A stretch of 64,000 bases of DNA from NCBI GenBank assembly GCA_903822495.1, contig CAIJPD010000018.1:1-64000 (forward strand), in the 5' to 3' direction. The stretch is from an uncultured Chloroflexota bacterium. Its GTDB lineage: Bacteria > Chloroflexota > Limnocylindria > Limnocylindrales > CSP1-4. Positions within the stretch are counted from its first letter, which is position 1. Each line of letters starts with the position of its first letter. Positions 43,145 to 52,041 of the stretch are shown here, one piece after another. The position numbers were made by a program, and so were the translations under genes. The notes beneath the pieces are model-generated. The model ran no database searches, had not been told where the DNA came from, and saw only the letters and a program-made list of their open reading frames with translations.

Positions 43145-44485
43145 CTAGATGATCCCCGCGATGGGTGACGGGTGACCCGCCAGCACATCGGAGGCAGGGA
43201 CCCCGAACCACGACTCGGCGATCGTGGCGTAGTAGTCCAGCATGCTCACCGTGGCGACCAGGTCCTGGTCGGCATCCAGCGTAGCGAGGCTGGGGTACGT
43301 GCCATACAGGCCGGCGGCGACGGGCCCGGCGAGGAAGGCGAACGACGCCGCGCCGTGATCCAGCCCGTTCGAGGCGTTGTCCGGGACGCGCCGTCCGAAC
43401 TCGCTGGTGGTCGCGATCAGGACCCGGTCCGCGATCCCGCGCGCCGCGAGGTCGGCCCGGAAGGCGACCAGGGCATCGTCCAGCTCCGTCATCAGGGCGG
43501 CGTGCCGAGCCAGGTGGTCCTCGTGGCTGTCGAAGTCGCCGTGGAACGGCACGTGAACGATCCGGACGCCGTTGTCCCGGGCCAGCATCCGCGCGGCCAG
43601 CAGCAGCTGGGCGCCCAGCTCTGTCTCGGGATAGCCGGTGGCGGCCGCGGGCAGCCCGCCGGCCAGCTGGCTGAATCGGTAGGCATACGCCGCGCCGTTG
43701 CGCGCCGAGCAGAACGGGACGGGCTCGCTGGGGTCGTACTCGGCCATCTCGCGCCAGGCCGCCGTCCAGGCGGTGGCCGCGTCGAGGCCGGCCGGGGCCG
43801 GGAACGAGCCGTCGCCGTATGGGTCCATCGACAGGGTCACGACCCGCTCGCTGATCAGCGCCGGCGAGGGCCCGTAGCCCAGCGAGACGCCGGCCGCGGC
43901 GGCCGTCGGGTCGCCCACGTGATCCGCCAGACGCCCCAGGAAGCCGGTCAGCGTCTGGTGGACGCTGTCCACGTCGCCGGACCACCAGCGGCGGAGCATC
44001 TCGAAGTGGGAGAGGTCCGGCTTCGTGATCCCCACGCCCTGGACGATGGCGGCCCCGGCCGCGTGCAGACCCGGCAGGCCGGGGTGGAGTCCCACGCCCG
44101 GCGTGATGGCCAGCACCGATGCCGGGTCGAGCGCGGTCCGGGGCCGCAGCCGCCGGTAGCGCGCGTCGTCGATGGGCGGCACCATCGAGAGGCCGTCGTT
44201 GCCACCGGCCATGTCGATGACCACCAGCCGGCGGGCGGCCAGATCCTTCACGGGGCGGATGCGCGGCGCCGTGACCCACGTGGAGAGCGGCGGGGGCGTG
44301 GACGCCGGTCCTGGCGTTGCCAACCCGACGGCGCTGCCGACGCTGGGGACCGCCGACGCCCGCGACCCCGCGCCGGCCAGGAGGTTGACCAGGGCGGCGC
44401 CACCGGCCGCGGCCGCGCCGCCCGCCACGAGCCCCATGCCCAGGAGCTGGCGGCGCGTCACGAGCCGGATCGACGGGCCCTTCAT
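43145..44485 (-). CDS. DUF1501 family protein with Tat signal
   Basis: 446 residues of the DUF1501 family, distantly related to sulfatases/alkaline phosphatases and usually encoded next to a DUF1800 gene, as here. The N-terminus carries a twin-arginine signal (VTRRQLLGMGL then an Ala/Gly-rich hydrophobic segment), so it is exported folded. Core motifs include VVIDMAGGNDGLSMVPP, GVGITKPDLSHFEM and IATTSEFGRRVPDN followed by GLDHG, all family-typical and probably metal-binding. The biochemical function is unknown. The ATG overlaps the DUF1800 stop (ATGA). Confidence 0.88.
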   Translation of the reverse strand: MKGPSIRLVTRRQLLGMGLVAGGAAAAGGAALVNLLAGAGSRASAVPSVGSAVGLATPGPASTPPPLSTWVTAPRIRPVKDLAARRLVVIDMAGGNDGLSMVPPIDDARYRRLRPRTALDPASVLAITPGVGLHPGLPGLHAAGAAIVQGVGITKPDLSHFEMLRRWWSGDVDSVHQTLTGFLGRLADHVGDPTAAAAGVSLGYGPSPALISERVVTLSMDPYGDGSFPAPAGLDAATAWTAAWREMAEYDPSEPVPFCSARNGAAYAYRFSQLAGGLPAAATGYPETELGAQLLLAARMLARDNGVRIVHVPFHGDFDSHEDHLARHAALMTELDDALVAFRADLAARGIADRVLIATTSEFGRRVPDNASNGLDHGAASFAFLAGPVAAGLYGTYPSLATLDADQDLVATVSMLDYYATIAESWFGVPASDVLAGHPSPIAGII

Positions 44486-45699
44486 GCGAGCGCGAACTCG
44501 GGCGAGGCCACGGTCAGGCCCAGGATCGTCGATGCGCGACGCTGCGCGTTGCCAATGCCGGCGGCCGCGCTCCGCAGCGCCGCCACGGTGCGATCGCTGA
44601 CTTCGAACAGCGAGCAGCGTTCCAGGGCGGCCGACACCGGATCCTGTGCGCCGGCCACCGCCTCGATCGCCGGCGCCTTCGCCGCGACGGCGTCCCGGGC
44701 GAGCGCGAGGCTGGGCGCCAGCCAGCCCATCCCCGTCGGCCAGCCGGCGACGCTGGGCGGCCGGAAGGGGACCTGGCCGGCGGCAATCAGGTAGCGCGTC
44801 GCGGCCGCCGGGTTGGACAGCCCAAACGCGCCCATCGCCGCCATGACCCACTCGACCGGATAGCGCGGCCGGTTCAGCCGCGCCGTCGGGAAGGTCGGGT
44901 CTGCCAGGATCGCGGTGACCAGCGGCTTGATCTCGAGGTTGCCCGCCCGGAACAGCGTTGCCAGCTTCGCTCGGCGCTCGGGTGTCGGCGGCTCGCCGGC
45001 GAGGTAGGCGTGCAGCTTGCCGGCGATCCAGAGCGCGCAGTCCGAGTGGTCACACACGGCGTCCACCACCTCCGTTGACGACGACACCTGGCGGCCCAGG
45101 AACGTGACCGCGTGCCGCGGCCCGTTGGCCGGCATGAAGCGGGCGGTCCCGGTGAACCGGTCCAGCCGCCAGCCGGAGAGGCCGTACGCCCCGGCCGTGA
45201 CGTCGGCCTGGGTGTAGCTGCCTCGGCCCAGGCCGAAGAGCTCCATCAGCTCACGGGCGTAGTTCTCGTTGGGGGCGTCCGCGGTGGACCGGCCGCCGTC
45301 CAGGTACCAGAGCATCGCGGGGTCGACGGTGACCGCCTGGAGCAGCGTCCGGAAGTTGCCGAGGGCATGCGTCCGGAGCAGCAGGTGCTGACGCCACAGC
45401 GCGGCCCAGTCGTTCACCTTGGCCCGACTCGACGTGAGATGCCCGTGCCAGAACCAGGTCAGCTTCTCGGTCAGGCCGGCGCCGGGATCGGCCATGCGCT
45501 CCAGCCACCAGCTGATCGGCGCGGCACCCTTCAGGGTCAGGTCGGGGGCGGCCGGCAGCGGCGATGGCGCGGCAGCCAGGAGGGCGGCGACGGCGGCGTC
45601 GAAGGTGGGTGCGGCGGCCGCCGCGGCGACCTGCCCCGGGAATGGCCCGAAGGTGGCCCGGCGAAGCAGGTGGGCGGCGAGGACGCGGTCGACAGCCAT
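44482..45699 (-). CDS. DUF1800 family protein
   Basis: 405 residues of the DUF1800 family, a conserved protein of unknown function that pairs with DUF1501. Recognisable segments are AAHLLRRATFGP at the N-terminus, LTWFWHGHLTSS, YLDGGRSTADAPNENYARELMELFGLG and a C-terminal GWPTGMGW. No signal peptide is evident. The ATG at 45699 follows a GGGGG ribosome site. It is the first gene of a two-gene operon. Confidence 0.87.
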   Translation of the reverse strand: MAVDRVLAAHLLRRATFGPFPGQVAAAAAAPTFDAAVAALLAAAPSPLPAAPDLTLKGAAPISWWLERMADPGAGLTEKLTWFWHGHLTSSRAKVNDWAALWRQHLLLRTHALGNFRTLLQAVTVDPAMLWYLDGGRSTADAPNENYARELMELFGLGRGSYTQADVTAGAYGLSGWRLDRFTGTARFMPANGPRHAVTFLGRQVSSSTEVVDAVCDHSDCALWIAGKLHAYLAGEPPTPERRAKLATLFRAGNLEIKPLVTAILADPTFPTARLNRPRYPVEWVMAAMGAFGLSNPAAATRYLIAAGQVPFRPPSVAGWPTGMGWLAPSLALARDAVAAKAPAIEAVAGAQDPVSAALERCSLFEVSDRTVAALRSAAAGIGNAQRRASTILGLTVASPEFALA

Positions 45700-45789
45700 G
45701 CCCCCATCATGGCGCCCGGTGTAAGCCCCTCCGGGGCCGAATGTAAGGCGTTCGCGTGTTCGGGCCCCCATCGGCCCGGCGGGCTGGCC

Positions 45790-47487
45790 TCAGTGCGGCG
45801 TGGTGCGCACGTCCAGCGTGACGGGCTCTCCGCCCTTGACCCGGGCCACGGCGCGCTTGAGCGCGGGCCGCAGCTCCTCCATCGTGGTGATGGGCCCCTC
45901 GGCCGCGACGCCCAGGCCGCGCGAGAGGAGCGCATGGTCAACGTCGGGCCGGTTGATCTCGATGCCCATCCCCACGTTCTCCAGCGGGCGGCCGCGGTGC
46001 TTGGCCACCTCGCGCTGGTGCTTCTCGTCCTGGAAGTAGCTCCGGTTGGAGTCGATCAGGGTGAGCAGCGGGAGCTCGTGGTGGGCCGCCGTCCAGAGCG
46101 ACTGGGGCGTGAACATGAAGTCGCCGTCGCCCTGCAGGTTGAGCACGATGGTGCCCGTCCCCTTGAGCGCCAGGGCGGCGCCCACCGAGGCCGCCGGGCC
46201 GTGGCCCAACCCGGACCCGCCGGACTTGCCCAGGAACTGCTCCGGCCGCTGCCAGCGCAGGCCCCGGCGCGCCCACTCGCCGAAGACGCCGTTGGCGAGG
46301 ATCCACTCCTCCCCGGCCACCGCGTCGGCGACAGCCTTCGCGACCCAGCCGCGATGCAGGCCGCGGTGGTCCGTCGGCGAGTCCGGGAGCTGCGGGCCGG
46401 GCGCAGCGGCCAGCTCGGCCAGCTTCGGGTCGAGGGCCCGCCTGGTGGACCCCCACCCGTCCACCAGCGCCTGGAGCGCGAGCTCCGGGTCCGCGATGAG
46501 GTCCACGCGCTCGGGCCCGGCGGATTCCGTGACCATCCAGGAGTGGCTCATGAGCTGGCTCAGGCCGATGCTGGCAACCTTGCCGCCGCCCCAGCCGCTG
46601 TCCACGCGCCGGCTCCCCAGGTCGACCTTGCCCATCGCAAAGCCCGGGTCGCGGACCTCGACGAAGAGCAGCTGGTCGGCCGCGGCGGTCGCGGCCTTGC
46701 GGGATTCGGTGACATCGTGCCGGTGGCCCACAGGGAATGACGCGCCGCCGCCCAGGTCCATGAGGCCGGCGCCCGTCAGCTCCGCGAGGCGGACCAGGGC
46801 CGCCGAGGCGCCGGCGCGGAGGGGGCGGTCCATGATGAAGACCGGCCGCTTGGCCGCCCGCAGGTCGCGCAGGATCTCTTCGATCATGGCCGGGTCCGGG
46901 GCGATCCGGGCCGGCCGCCGGCTGATGGCCGGGATGCGGTCCAGCATCGCGGGATCCGCGTCTATCTCCTGGACGTCGACGTCGAAGCCGAGCAGCGCCG
47001 GGCCCGCGGCGCCGGTCTGCGCGGCGATCAGCGCACGGGAGACGCTGGTGAGCATCGCGCCGACGCTGGTGGGCTGCTCGTTCCAGACGGTGAAGTCCTT
47101 GACCAGGGCGCCCTGCTCGCCGACGGTGTGGATCCAATCCGTCCACGGGCGCCGGTTGGCGGCGTCCAGCGGGCCCGTACCCACGAAGACCAGCATCGGG
47201 ATCCGGTCGACCCAGGCGTTGAAGAGGGCCATGCTGGCGTGGAGCAGGCCCACGGTGTCGTGGACGGCGGCGGCCATTGGGCGGCCGGTCACGCTGGCGT
47301 AGCCGTGGGCGACCGCGACCGCGATCTCCTCGTGCATGGTCAGGATCATCTGGGGCGTCCGGCCGGGCGGGTTCACCATGGAGTCGTGGAGTCCCCGCAG
47401 CGACGCCCCGGGGTTGAGCGCCAGGTGCTCCACCCCCAGGGTCACCAGCCGATCGACGACGAGATCCGACCCATACCAGCCTGTCAT
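45790..47487 (-). CDS. Thiamine-diphosphate-dependent enzyme (acetolactate synthase / benzoylformate decarboxylase family)
   Basis: 565 residues with the three-domain ThDP enzyme layout. The catalytic glutamate that activates ThDP is in MHEEIAVAVAHGY (E53/E54). The ThDP/Mg motif GDG (453-455) is followed 26 residues later by N481. The middle domain (190-340) is a Rossmann-like fold. Family members decarboxylate 2-oxoacids or join them (acetolactate synthase, benzoylformate, oxalyl-CoA and phosphonopyruvate decarboxylases). The N-terminal NPGASLRGLHDSM differs from each of the well-known ones. It stands as a single gene. GAGGGTGAG precedes the ATG. Confidence 0.87.
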   Translation of the reverse strand: MTGWYGSDLVVDRLVTLGVEHLALNPGASLRGLHDSMVNPPGRTPQMILTMHEEIAVAVAHGYASVTGRPMAAAVHDTVGLLHASMALFNAWVDRIPMLVFVGTGPLDAANRRPWTDWIHTVGEQGALVKDFTVWNEQPTSVGAMLTSVSRALIAAQTGAAGPALLGFDVDVQEIDADPAMLDRIPAISRRPARIAPDPAMIEEILRDLRAAKRPVFIMDRPLRAGASAALVRLAELTGAGLMDLGGGASFPVGHRHDVTESRKAATAAADQLLFVEVRDPGFAMGKVDLGSRRVDSGWGGGKVASIGLSQLMSHSWMVTESAGPERVDLIADPELALQALVDGWGSTRRALDPKLAELAAAPGPQLPDSPTDHRGLHRGWVAKAVADAVAGEEWILANGVFGEWARRGLRWQRPEQFLGKSGGSGLGHGPAASVGAALALKGTGTIVLNLQGDGDFMFTPQSLWTAAHHELPLLTLIDSNRSYFQDEKHQREVAKHRGRPLENVGMGIEINRPDVDHALLSRGLGVAAEGPITTMEELRPALKRAVARVKGGEPVTLDVRTTPH

Positions 47488-47532
47488 CTCACCCTCACGC
47501 GACGGACGCCCGGTCGCAGCGACCGTGCGTTG

Positions 47533-47562
47533 AGTCTACGCACGGCCGGCATCCATTGTTTA
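47533..47562 (-). promoter_or_regulatory. Promoter of the ThDP enzyme gene
   Basis: On the minus strand TAAACA (47562-47557), 18 bases, then TAGACT (47538-47533), a moderate sigma-70-type match about 45 bases before the ATG. The same A/T-rich spot holds TTTACGCT on the plus strand, possibly the -10 for the divergent hydrolase gene. Confidence 0.35.
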
Positions 47563-47603
47563 CGCTCTGGGTACCCGGCCGCCCCAACCCAAGCGGAGCG
47601 CAC

Positions 47604-48536
47604 ATGGAACCGACCGCCGTCCCCGTCTACCGTGGCATGGACCAGGCCGAGCTGGATCGCCAGTACGACCTGCGCACCGCCGCGCCCGACCACGAGGCCT
47701 GGTCGGCCCGCCGAACCGAGTGGTCCGAGCGGGCGCGGACCACGCTCCCCCGCACGCTGGACGTCCGGTACGGGAGCACGGCCCGCCAGGCGATGGACAT
47801 CTTCCCGGCCGCGACGCCGGGGAGCGGCCCGGGGGCCGCCGGCCGCGGGACCGATAGCGACCTGGCGCCGGTCGAGATCTACATCCATGGCGGGGCGTGG
47901 CGGGCCAAGAGCAAGGCCGACGTGAGCTTCATCGCCGAGGGACTGGTCGCGGCGGGCGTCGTGTTCGTGGCCATCGACCATGACCTGATCCCGACGGTGA
48001 CCCTGGACCAGATCGTCGCCCAGGTCCGGGCGGCCGTGGCGTGGATCCACGCCAACATCGCCGGGTTCGGGGGCGACCCGGGCCGGCTCCACATCTCGGG
48101 CCATTCGTCGGGCGCCCACCTGGCCGCCATGGCGATCGCCACGGACTGGAACGCCCTGGGGCTGCCTGCCGACACGATCAAGGGGGCCTGCCTGACGAGC
48201 GGCATCTTCGACCTGGAGCCGGTGCGCCTCTCGGAGCGGAACGGGCGCATGGACCTGGATGATGCCGCGGTCGCGCGCCTCTCGCCGCTCCACAACCTGC
48301 CGGCGCGGCCGATGCCGCTGGTCATGGCGACGGGCGGCCGGGAGACGGCCGAGTTCCCGCGCCAGACCGCCGCCTACCGGGACGCGTGGGAGGCCGCCGG
48401 CCTTGGGACCGTCACGATGGTCGCCATGCCGAACGACCACCACTACTCGCTGGCGGTCCAGCCCGGGAACCCGGAGAGCCCACTCTTTGCGGCCGTGCTG
48501 GCCGACATCCGCGCCATTGGAGGAAGCACCAGGTGA
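47604..48536 (+). CDS. Alpha/beta hydrolase, kynurenine-formamidase/esterase-like
   Basis: 310 residues with the HGGAW oxyanion motif (95-99) and a normal nucleophile elbow GHSSG with S168. The combination and the N-terminal YRGMDQAELDRQYDLR fit the BNA7/arylformamidase-like branch of the hormone-sensitive-lipase group. Members hydrolyse N-formylkynurenine or small esters. Late residues GGRETAEF and NDHHYSL supply the acid and histidine. CGGAGC lies six bases before the ATG. The next gene starts inside its stop (GTGA), so the two hydrolases form an operon. Confidence 0.85.
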   Translation: MEPTAVPVYRGMDQAELDRQYDLRTAAPDHEAWSARRTEWSERARTTLPRTLDVRYGSTARQAMDIFPAATPGSGPGAAGRGTDSDLAPVEIYIHGGAWRAKSKADVSFIAEGLVAAGVVFVAIDHDLIPTVTLDQIVAQVRAAVAWIHANIAGFGGDPGRLHISGHSSGAHLAAMAIATDWNALGLPADTIKGACLTSGIFDLEPVRLSERNGRMDLDDAAVARLSPLHNLPARPMPLVMATGGRETAEFPRQTAAYRDAWEAAGLGTVTMVAMPNDHHYSLAVQPGNPESPLFAAVLADIRAIGGSTR

Positions 48537-49369
48537 CTGACGCCGCGAGCCGGGGTTCGGCCCCGCAGGGGGGTTCGGCCCGCCACCCGCACATCAGCGG
48601 CCCGCTCAACTGGGAGCGCGCGGGGAAGTCGGGCCCGCCGATGGCGTTCATCCACCCCAACCCGACGGACCACGACGTCTGGATCTACCAGATGGCCCAC
48701 CTCTCCACGTGGACGCGCGCGGTCGGGATCGACCTGCCGGGCTACGGCCGGTCCCCGCAGTGCACGCCCGGGGTGACGATGCCGGAGATCGCGGCCGCCT
48801 GCTGGGACGCGCTGGACGAGGCGGTCGGTGGCGCCGCCCCGGCGATCCTGGCCGGCTGCTCGGTAGGCTTCGCGATGGTCCTCCACATGGCGCTCCTCCG
48901 GCCGGCACAGACCGGCGCCATCATTCTGTCCGGGTGCTCATATCGCCCCGAGGGGAAGCCGTTTGCCGCCAAGCGGATCGCCCAGTACGAGGCAATCGGC
49001 GTGGAGAACCGCCGGCAGCACTTCTCCGAAGTCATCAGCCCGGCCTGGGCCGCCACGGACCTGGGCACGTACTTCGCGGAGCTCTTCATGGAGCGCAACG
49101 ACACGGCCGACCAGGTCAGCATCATCGAGATGTTCCGCGCGCTGGGCCAGCCGGACCCGAAGGAGATCTTCGATCCGGCGGCGCCCGTCCTGATCATCAG
49201 CGGGAGCGAGGACTCGTCCCACGAGTCGTCGTTCCGCCTCCGCGACCGGATCGCCGGCTCCGAGCTGCACACGATCCAGGGCGCGGGCCACGCCTGCAAC
49301 CTGGAGCAGCCCTGGGAATGGGACCGGGTGGCGCTCGAGTGGCTCCGGCGCAAGGGCGTGCTGGGGTAG
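48533..49369 (+). CDS. Alpha/beta hydrolase
   Basis: 278-residue alpha/beta hydrolase with MAFIHPNPTDHDVW as the oxyanion region, DLPGYGRSP, and a complete nucleophile elbow GCSVG (S110). The acid is in SGSEDSSHESS and the histidine in GAGHACNLEQP. It resembles 3-oxoadipate enol-lactonase/C-C hydrolase-type enzymes, without a motif that decides. The GTG overlaps the preceding stop, with GGAGGA eight bases before it. The pair with the formamidase-like enzyme suggests successive hydrolytic steps. Confidence 0.84.
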   Translation: MTDAASRGSAPQGGSARHPHISGPLNWERAGKSGPPMAFIHPNPTDHDVWIYQMAHLSTWTRAVGIDLPGYGRSPQCTPGVTMPEIAAACWDALDEAVGGAAPAILAGCSVGFAMVLHMALLRPAQTGAIILSGCSYRPEGKPFAAKRIAQYEAIGVENRRQHFSEVISPAWAATDLGTYFAELFMERNDTADQVSIIEMFRALGQPDPKEIFDPAAPVLIISGSEDSSHESSFRLRDRIAGSELHTIQGAGHACNLEQPWEWDRVALEWLRRKGVLG

Positions 49370-49436
49370 AGCCGGGCCGGAAGGCGGGCGCAGGGCAGCC
49401 AGGACGCCAGACCCTGGCGCCGCCGCCGCGCCGCCG

Positions 49437-50243
49437 CTACAGCTCCGTCCGGTCCTTCCAGCCCTGCCGCTCCGCCTGGAGGAACGAGACCATCTCATAG
49501 CCTGCTCCCGCGTCCACCGTCCGGTTGATCTGGTCCACCACGTGGCGGTTCGCCACCCGCTTGGTCCAGGCCAGGGCGTAGGCGGGGCGCTTCAGGAGCC
49601 GCGCCACCACGTCGTCGACGTGCGCGTCCAGCTGGTCCGCCGGCACGACGCCGTTGATCACGTGCATATCCGCCAGCTCCTGGGCCGTGAAGACGCGGCC
49701 CAGCATCAGGTACTCCTTGACCAGCGTGGGCGCCATGAAGAGCGGCAGGTTCACCGCCCCGCCGTCGCCCGGCACGATTCCGTAGCGCGATCCGTACGGC
49801 TCGAGCTCACCCAGCGCGAGGTGGATGTCCGCCACCCGCGCGTCCGGCCGGCCGTAGATCAGGTCGCAGCCGAACAGGATGCTGGCCCCGAACGCGAAGG
49901 CGTCGCCGTTCAGCTTGGCCACGATCGGCTTCTCGATCTGCGCCATGGCCTCGTGACAGCGGACCAGGCCCGTGAACGTATGCCAGTGACGGTGCGGGTC
50001 GTTCCGGTCGTTGCCCGGATCCTGCTGCCGGTCGTACTGCTCCGTCAGGGGGCCCACCGAGAAGACCCCGTCATGCGTCCCGGTCAGCACGATCACCCGA
50101 ACCTCGTCGGTCCCGCGCAGCTCGCTGAAGACCTCGCCCAGGTCCCAGTGGATGTCGCCGCCGGGCATCTTGGGATGGCGGATCCTGATGGTCGCCACCT
50201 GGCCGGACAGCTCCACGACGATCGACTTGTACTCGGGCTTCAC
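49437..50243 (-). CDS. Enoyl-CoA hydratase/isomerase (crotonase) family protein
   Basis: 268-residue crotonase-fold protein. The oxyanion-hole segments are FSVGPL near residue 62 and LNGDAFAFGASILFGCDLIYG near 110-130. The usual catalytic glutamate region reads ALGELEPYGSRYGIVPGDGG; the second acidic position appears to be the aspartate of PGDGG rather than glutamate. The function could be hydration, isomerisation or hydrolysis of a CoA thioester. GAGGAG precedes the GTG by seven bases. It lies 69 bases after the isochorismatase-like gene on the same strand. Confidence 0.86.
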   Translation of the reverse strand: MKPEYKSIVVELSGQVATIRIRHPKMPGGDIHWDLGEVFSELRGTDEVRVIVLTGTHDGVFSVGPLTEQYDRQQDPGNDRNDPHRHWHTFTGLVRCHEAMAQIEKPIVAKLNGDAFAFGASILFGCDLIYGRPDARVADIHLALGELEPYGSRYGIVPGDGGAVNLPLFMAPTLVKEYLMLGRVFTAQELADMHVINGVVPADQLDAHVDDVVARLLKRPAYALAWTKRVANRHVVDQINRTVDAGAGYEMVSFLQAERQGWKDRTEL

Positions 50244-50312
50244 TGGGTTGCTCCTCGGCTGGTCGAATGACGGCGATTGGGCGAGATGGCCGACGGGCGG
50301 CCCAGGCGGGGC

Positions 50313-51011
50313 TCAGCCGTCCTGTCGGAGCGCCGCGGCCAGCTCCTCGAGCGTGACCACCCGGCCATGCAAGAGCGCGGTGTTGCGCAGCGTGGCCTCG
50401 TGGAGGTCCGCGTCCAGGGCGGCGCAGGCGTTGCTCACCAGCACCACTTCGAGGTCGCGAGCGTACGCGTCACGCACACTCGAATCCACGCAGTAGTTGG
50501 TCGTGACCCCGCACACGATGAGCAGATTGATCGCGCGCATCCGGAGCATCGATTCGAGCGAGGTGTCGTAGAAGGCCGACGCCCGATGCTTGGTGAAGAC
50601 GTAGTCGGACGGCAGGATCCGGTCCGCCAGCGACACCTCGATCTCCGCGTCCCAGGTCCCGCGCAGGCATGGCGAGTGGCTGCGCCCCGCGCCATGGTGA
50701 TGCGAATCCAGCCGCCGGTGGCGGCGCGTCGCGTCGTCCGGCAGGTGCTCCTGGCGCGAGAGGTACGCGTCGATCCCCGCCGCGTGCGCCATGTCGATCA
50801 GCCGTCCAACCGCGGGCACCACCGCCTGGAGCGCCTCGCCCTGCCCGCGCCGGCCGATATCCCCGCGTGGGTGCACGTAGCCGTTCTGCATGTCGACGAC
50901 CAGGAGCCCCACGCCGGCGGGCTGGAGCCGCCACGGGGCGTGACCGTGTCCGCTGGCCGGGCCGTGCCGGTGGGCGGCGTTGCCGCCGGGCTGATTGGGG
51001 TGATCGCTCAC
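50313..51011 (-). CDS. Isochorismatase-family cysteine amidohydrolase
   Basis: 232 residues with the complete D-K-C triad: D40 in LLVVDMQNGY, K141 in FTKHRASAFYDT and C174 in VCGVTTNYCVDSS. The family includes N-carbamoylsarcosine amidase, nicotinamidase, maleamate amidase and biuret/ureidoacrylate amidohydrolases, so release of ammonia or a carbamoyl group is likely. The motif VTTNYCVDSSVRDA is typical of the carbamoylsarcosine/ureidoacrylate group. A His-rich N-terminal tail (about residues 1-26) is an addition. It starts with GTG. It fits the N-compound theme of the island and is divergent from the AMDase-like gene. Confidence 0.9.
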   Translation of the reverse strand: MSDHPNQPGGNAAHRHGPASGHGHAPWRLQPAGVGLLVVDMQNGYVHPRGDIGRRGQGEALQAVVPAVGRLIDMAHAAGIDAYLSRQEHLPDDATRRHRRLDSHHHGAGRSHSPCLRGTWDAEIEVSLADRILPSDYVFTKHRASAFYDTSLESMLRMRAINLLIVCGVTTNYCVDSSVRDAYARDLEVVLVSNACAALDADLHEATLRNTALLHGRVVTLEELAAALRQDG

Positions 51012-51075
51012 GGCCGGCCTCGGGTGCGAGATGGGAGGTGTGCCTGACCGCCGATTCTAGCGGCGGGGCGGCTGC

Positions 51076-51081
51076 TATCGT
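51076..51081 (+). promoter_or_regulatory. TATCGT box upstream of the first AMDase-like gene
   Basis: GCTATCGTTCGGGC, almost the same as GCTATCGTTCCGGGC at 14184 and GCTACCGTCCGGG at 57311, lies 57 bases before the ATG. It may be a -10 element or a shared operator. Confidence 0.3.
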
Positions 51082-51137
51082 TCGGGCGCACCGACCCCCC
51101 GGCCGAGGAGCCGGAACGAACCCCGAGGAGACACCAC

Positions 51138-51860
51138 ATGTTCGGCTGGCGCGCGAAGATCGGCTTCATCAGCCCCAACCCGGGCGGCCTGCCCGGCTCG
51201 CTCCTGGAGATGGAGCGCATCGCGCCCGAGGGTGTCGCGTTCCTGACGCGGTTCATCGATGGCCCCAAGTCCCTCCTGACCCCGGACCTGCTCGACATCT
51301 ACCCCCAGATCGAGCCCCTGGCCAAGTCGCTCGTCAAGAAGGCCGACCTCGACATCATCCTCATGGCGGGCGCGCCCCTGGTGCTCGCGAACGGGCCGGA
51401 CAAGATCGCCAACCTGCTGACCCAGGCCACCGGCCTGCCGGCCACCACCAACGTCCACGGCCTGGTCAACGGCATGCGCCGCCTGGACATGCAGAAGATC
51501 GTGGTGGTCACGCCCTACTACCCCGAGCAGACCGTCGGCCTCGTCAAGAGCTACCTCACCGAGCAGGGCTTCGACATCGTCGCCATGGTGGGCGGCGAGG
51601 GCACGCTGGGGACCATGCACGAGCTGTCGCAGGAGGGCGCCTACCGGATGGCCAAGAAGGCCATCCTCGCCAACCCCTCGGCGGACGGCATCTGCCTCGT
51701 GGGCGGCGGCGCTCCCCTCTACAACGTCATCGAGACCATCGAGACCGACACCGGCAAGCCCGTCGTCTCCAACAACTTCGCGTCGCTCTGGAACGCCCTC
51801 ACCCTGGCCAACGTCCGCCAGCCGATCCATGGCTACGGGAAGCTGCTGACCTGCTTCTAG
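51138..51860 (+). CDS. Arylmalonate decarboxylase / Asp-Glu racemase superfamily protein without active-site cysteine
   Basis: 240 residues that line up well with arylmalonate decarboxylase (AMDase) and maleate cis-trans isomerases: IGFISPNPGGLPG, ATGLPATTNVHGLVNGMRRL, VVVTPYYPEQ and the ending HGYGKLL. AMDase G74-T75-S76 corresponds to G78-A79-P80. The catalytic AMDase C188 in LLSCGG corresponds to G189 in CLVGGG. Thus neither of the two cysteine positions of the superfamily is cysteine. A C-terminal cysteine (C239, LLTCF) is shared with the paralogue at 57390. It may bind a dicarboxylate or use another chemistry. The substrate-binding lipoprotein gene follows on the same strand. Confidence 0.85.
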   Translation: MFGWRAKIGFISPNPGGLPGSLLEMERIAPEGVAFLTRFIDGPKSLLTPDLLDIYPQIEPLAKSLVKKADLDIILMAGAPLVLANGPDKIANLLTQATGLPATTNVHGLVNGMRRLDMQKIVVVTPYYPEQTVGLVKSYLTEQGFDIVAMVGGEGTLGTMHELSQEGAYRMAKKAILANPSADGICLVGGGAPLYNVIETIETDTGKPVVSNNFASLWNALTLANVRQPIHGYGKLLTCF

Positions 51861-51941
51861 GACCCACCGGCGGCGTCCAACGCCGGCGCCAAATCACAGT
51901 CCCGGAGCACGAATCTGGGCGTATCGAGGTGACGGCTCGCG

Positions 51942-51971
51942 TGGACAACGGCCTCCGCGGTCGTGTACAGT
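51942..51971 (+). promoter_or_regulatory. Promoter of the first substrate-binding protein gene
   Basis: TGGACA (51942-51947), an 18-base spacer, then TACAGT (51966-51971): five and four of six consensus matches. It lies 71 bases before the chosen ATG, so the transporter has its own promoter apart from the AMDase-like gene. Confidence 0.5.
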
Positions 51972-52041
51972 CCGCGCTAGCCTTTCAGCAGACAACGCCC
52001 GGATCCCGGGAATGACGTACCGCAAGGGAGCACACACAAGA

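Noticed and set aside
51861-51941. Terminator after the first AMDase-like gene
   Set aside because: CCGGCG and CGCCGG can pair near 51867-51887, but the stem is only about 6 bp and no U-tract follows.
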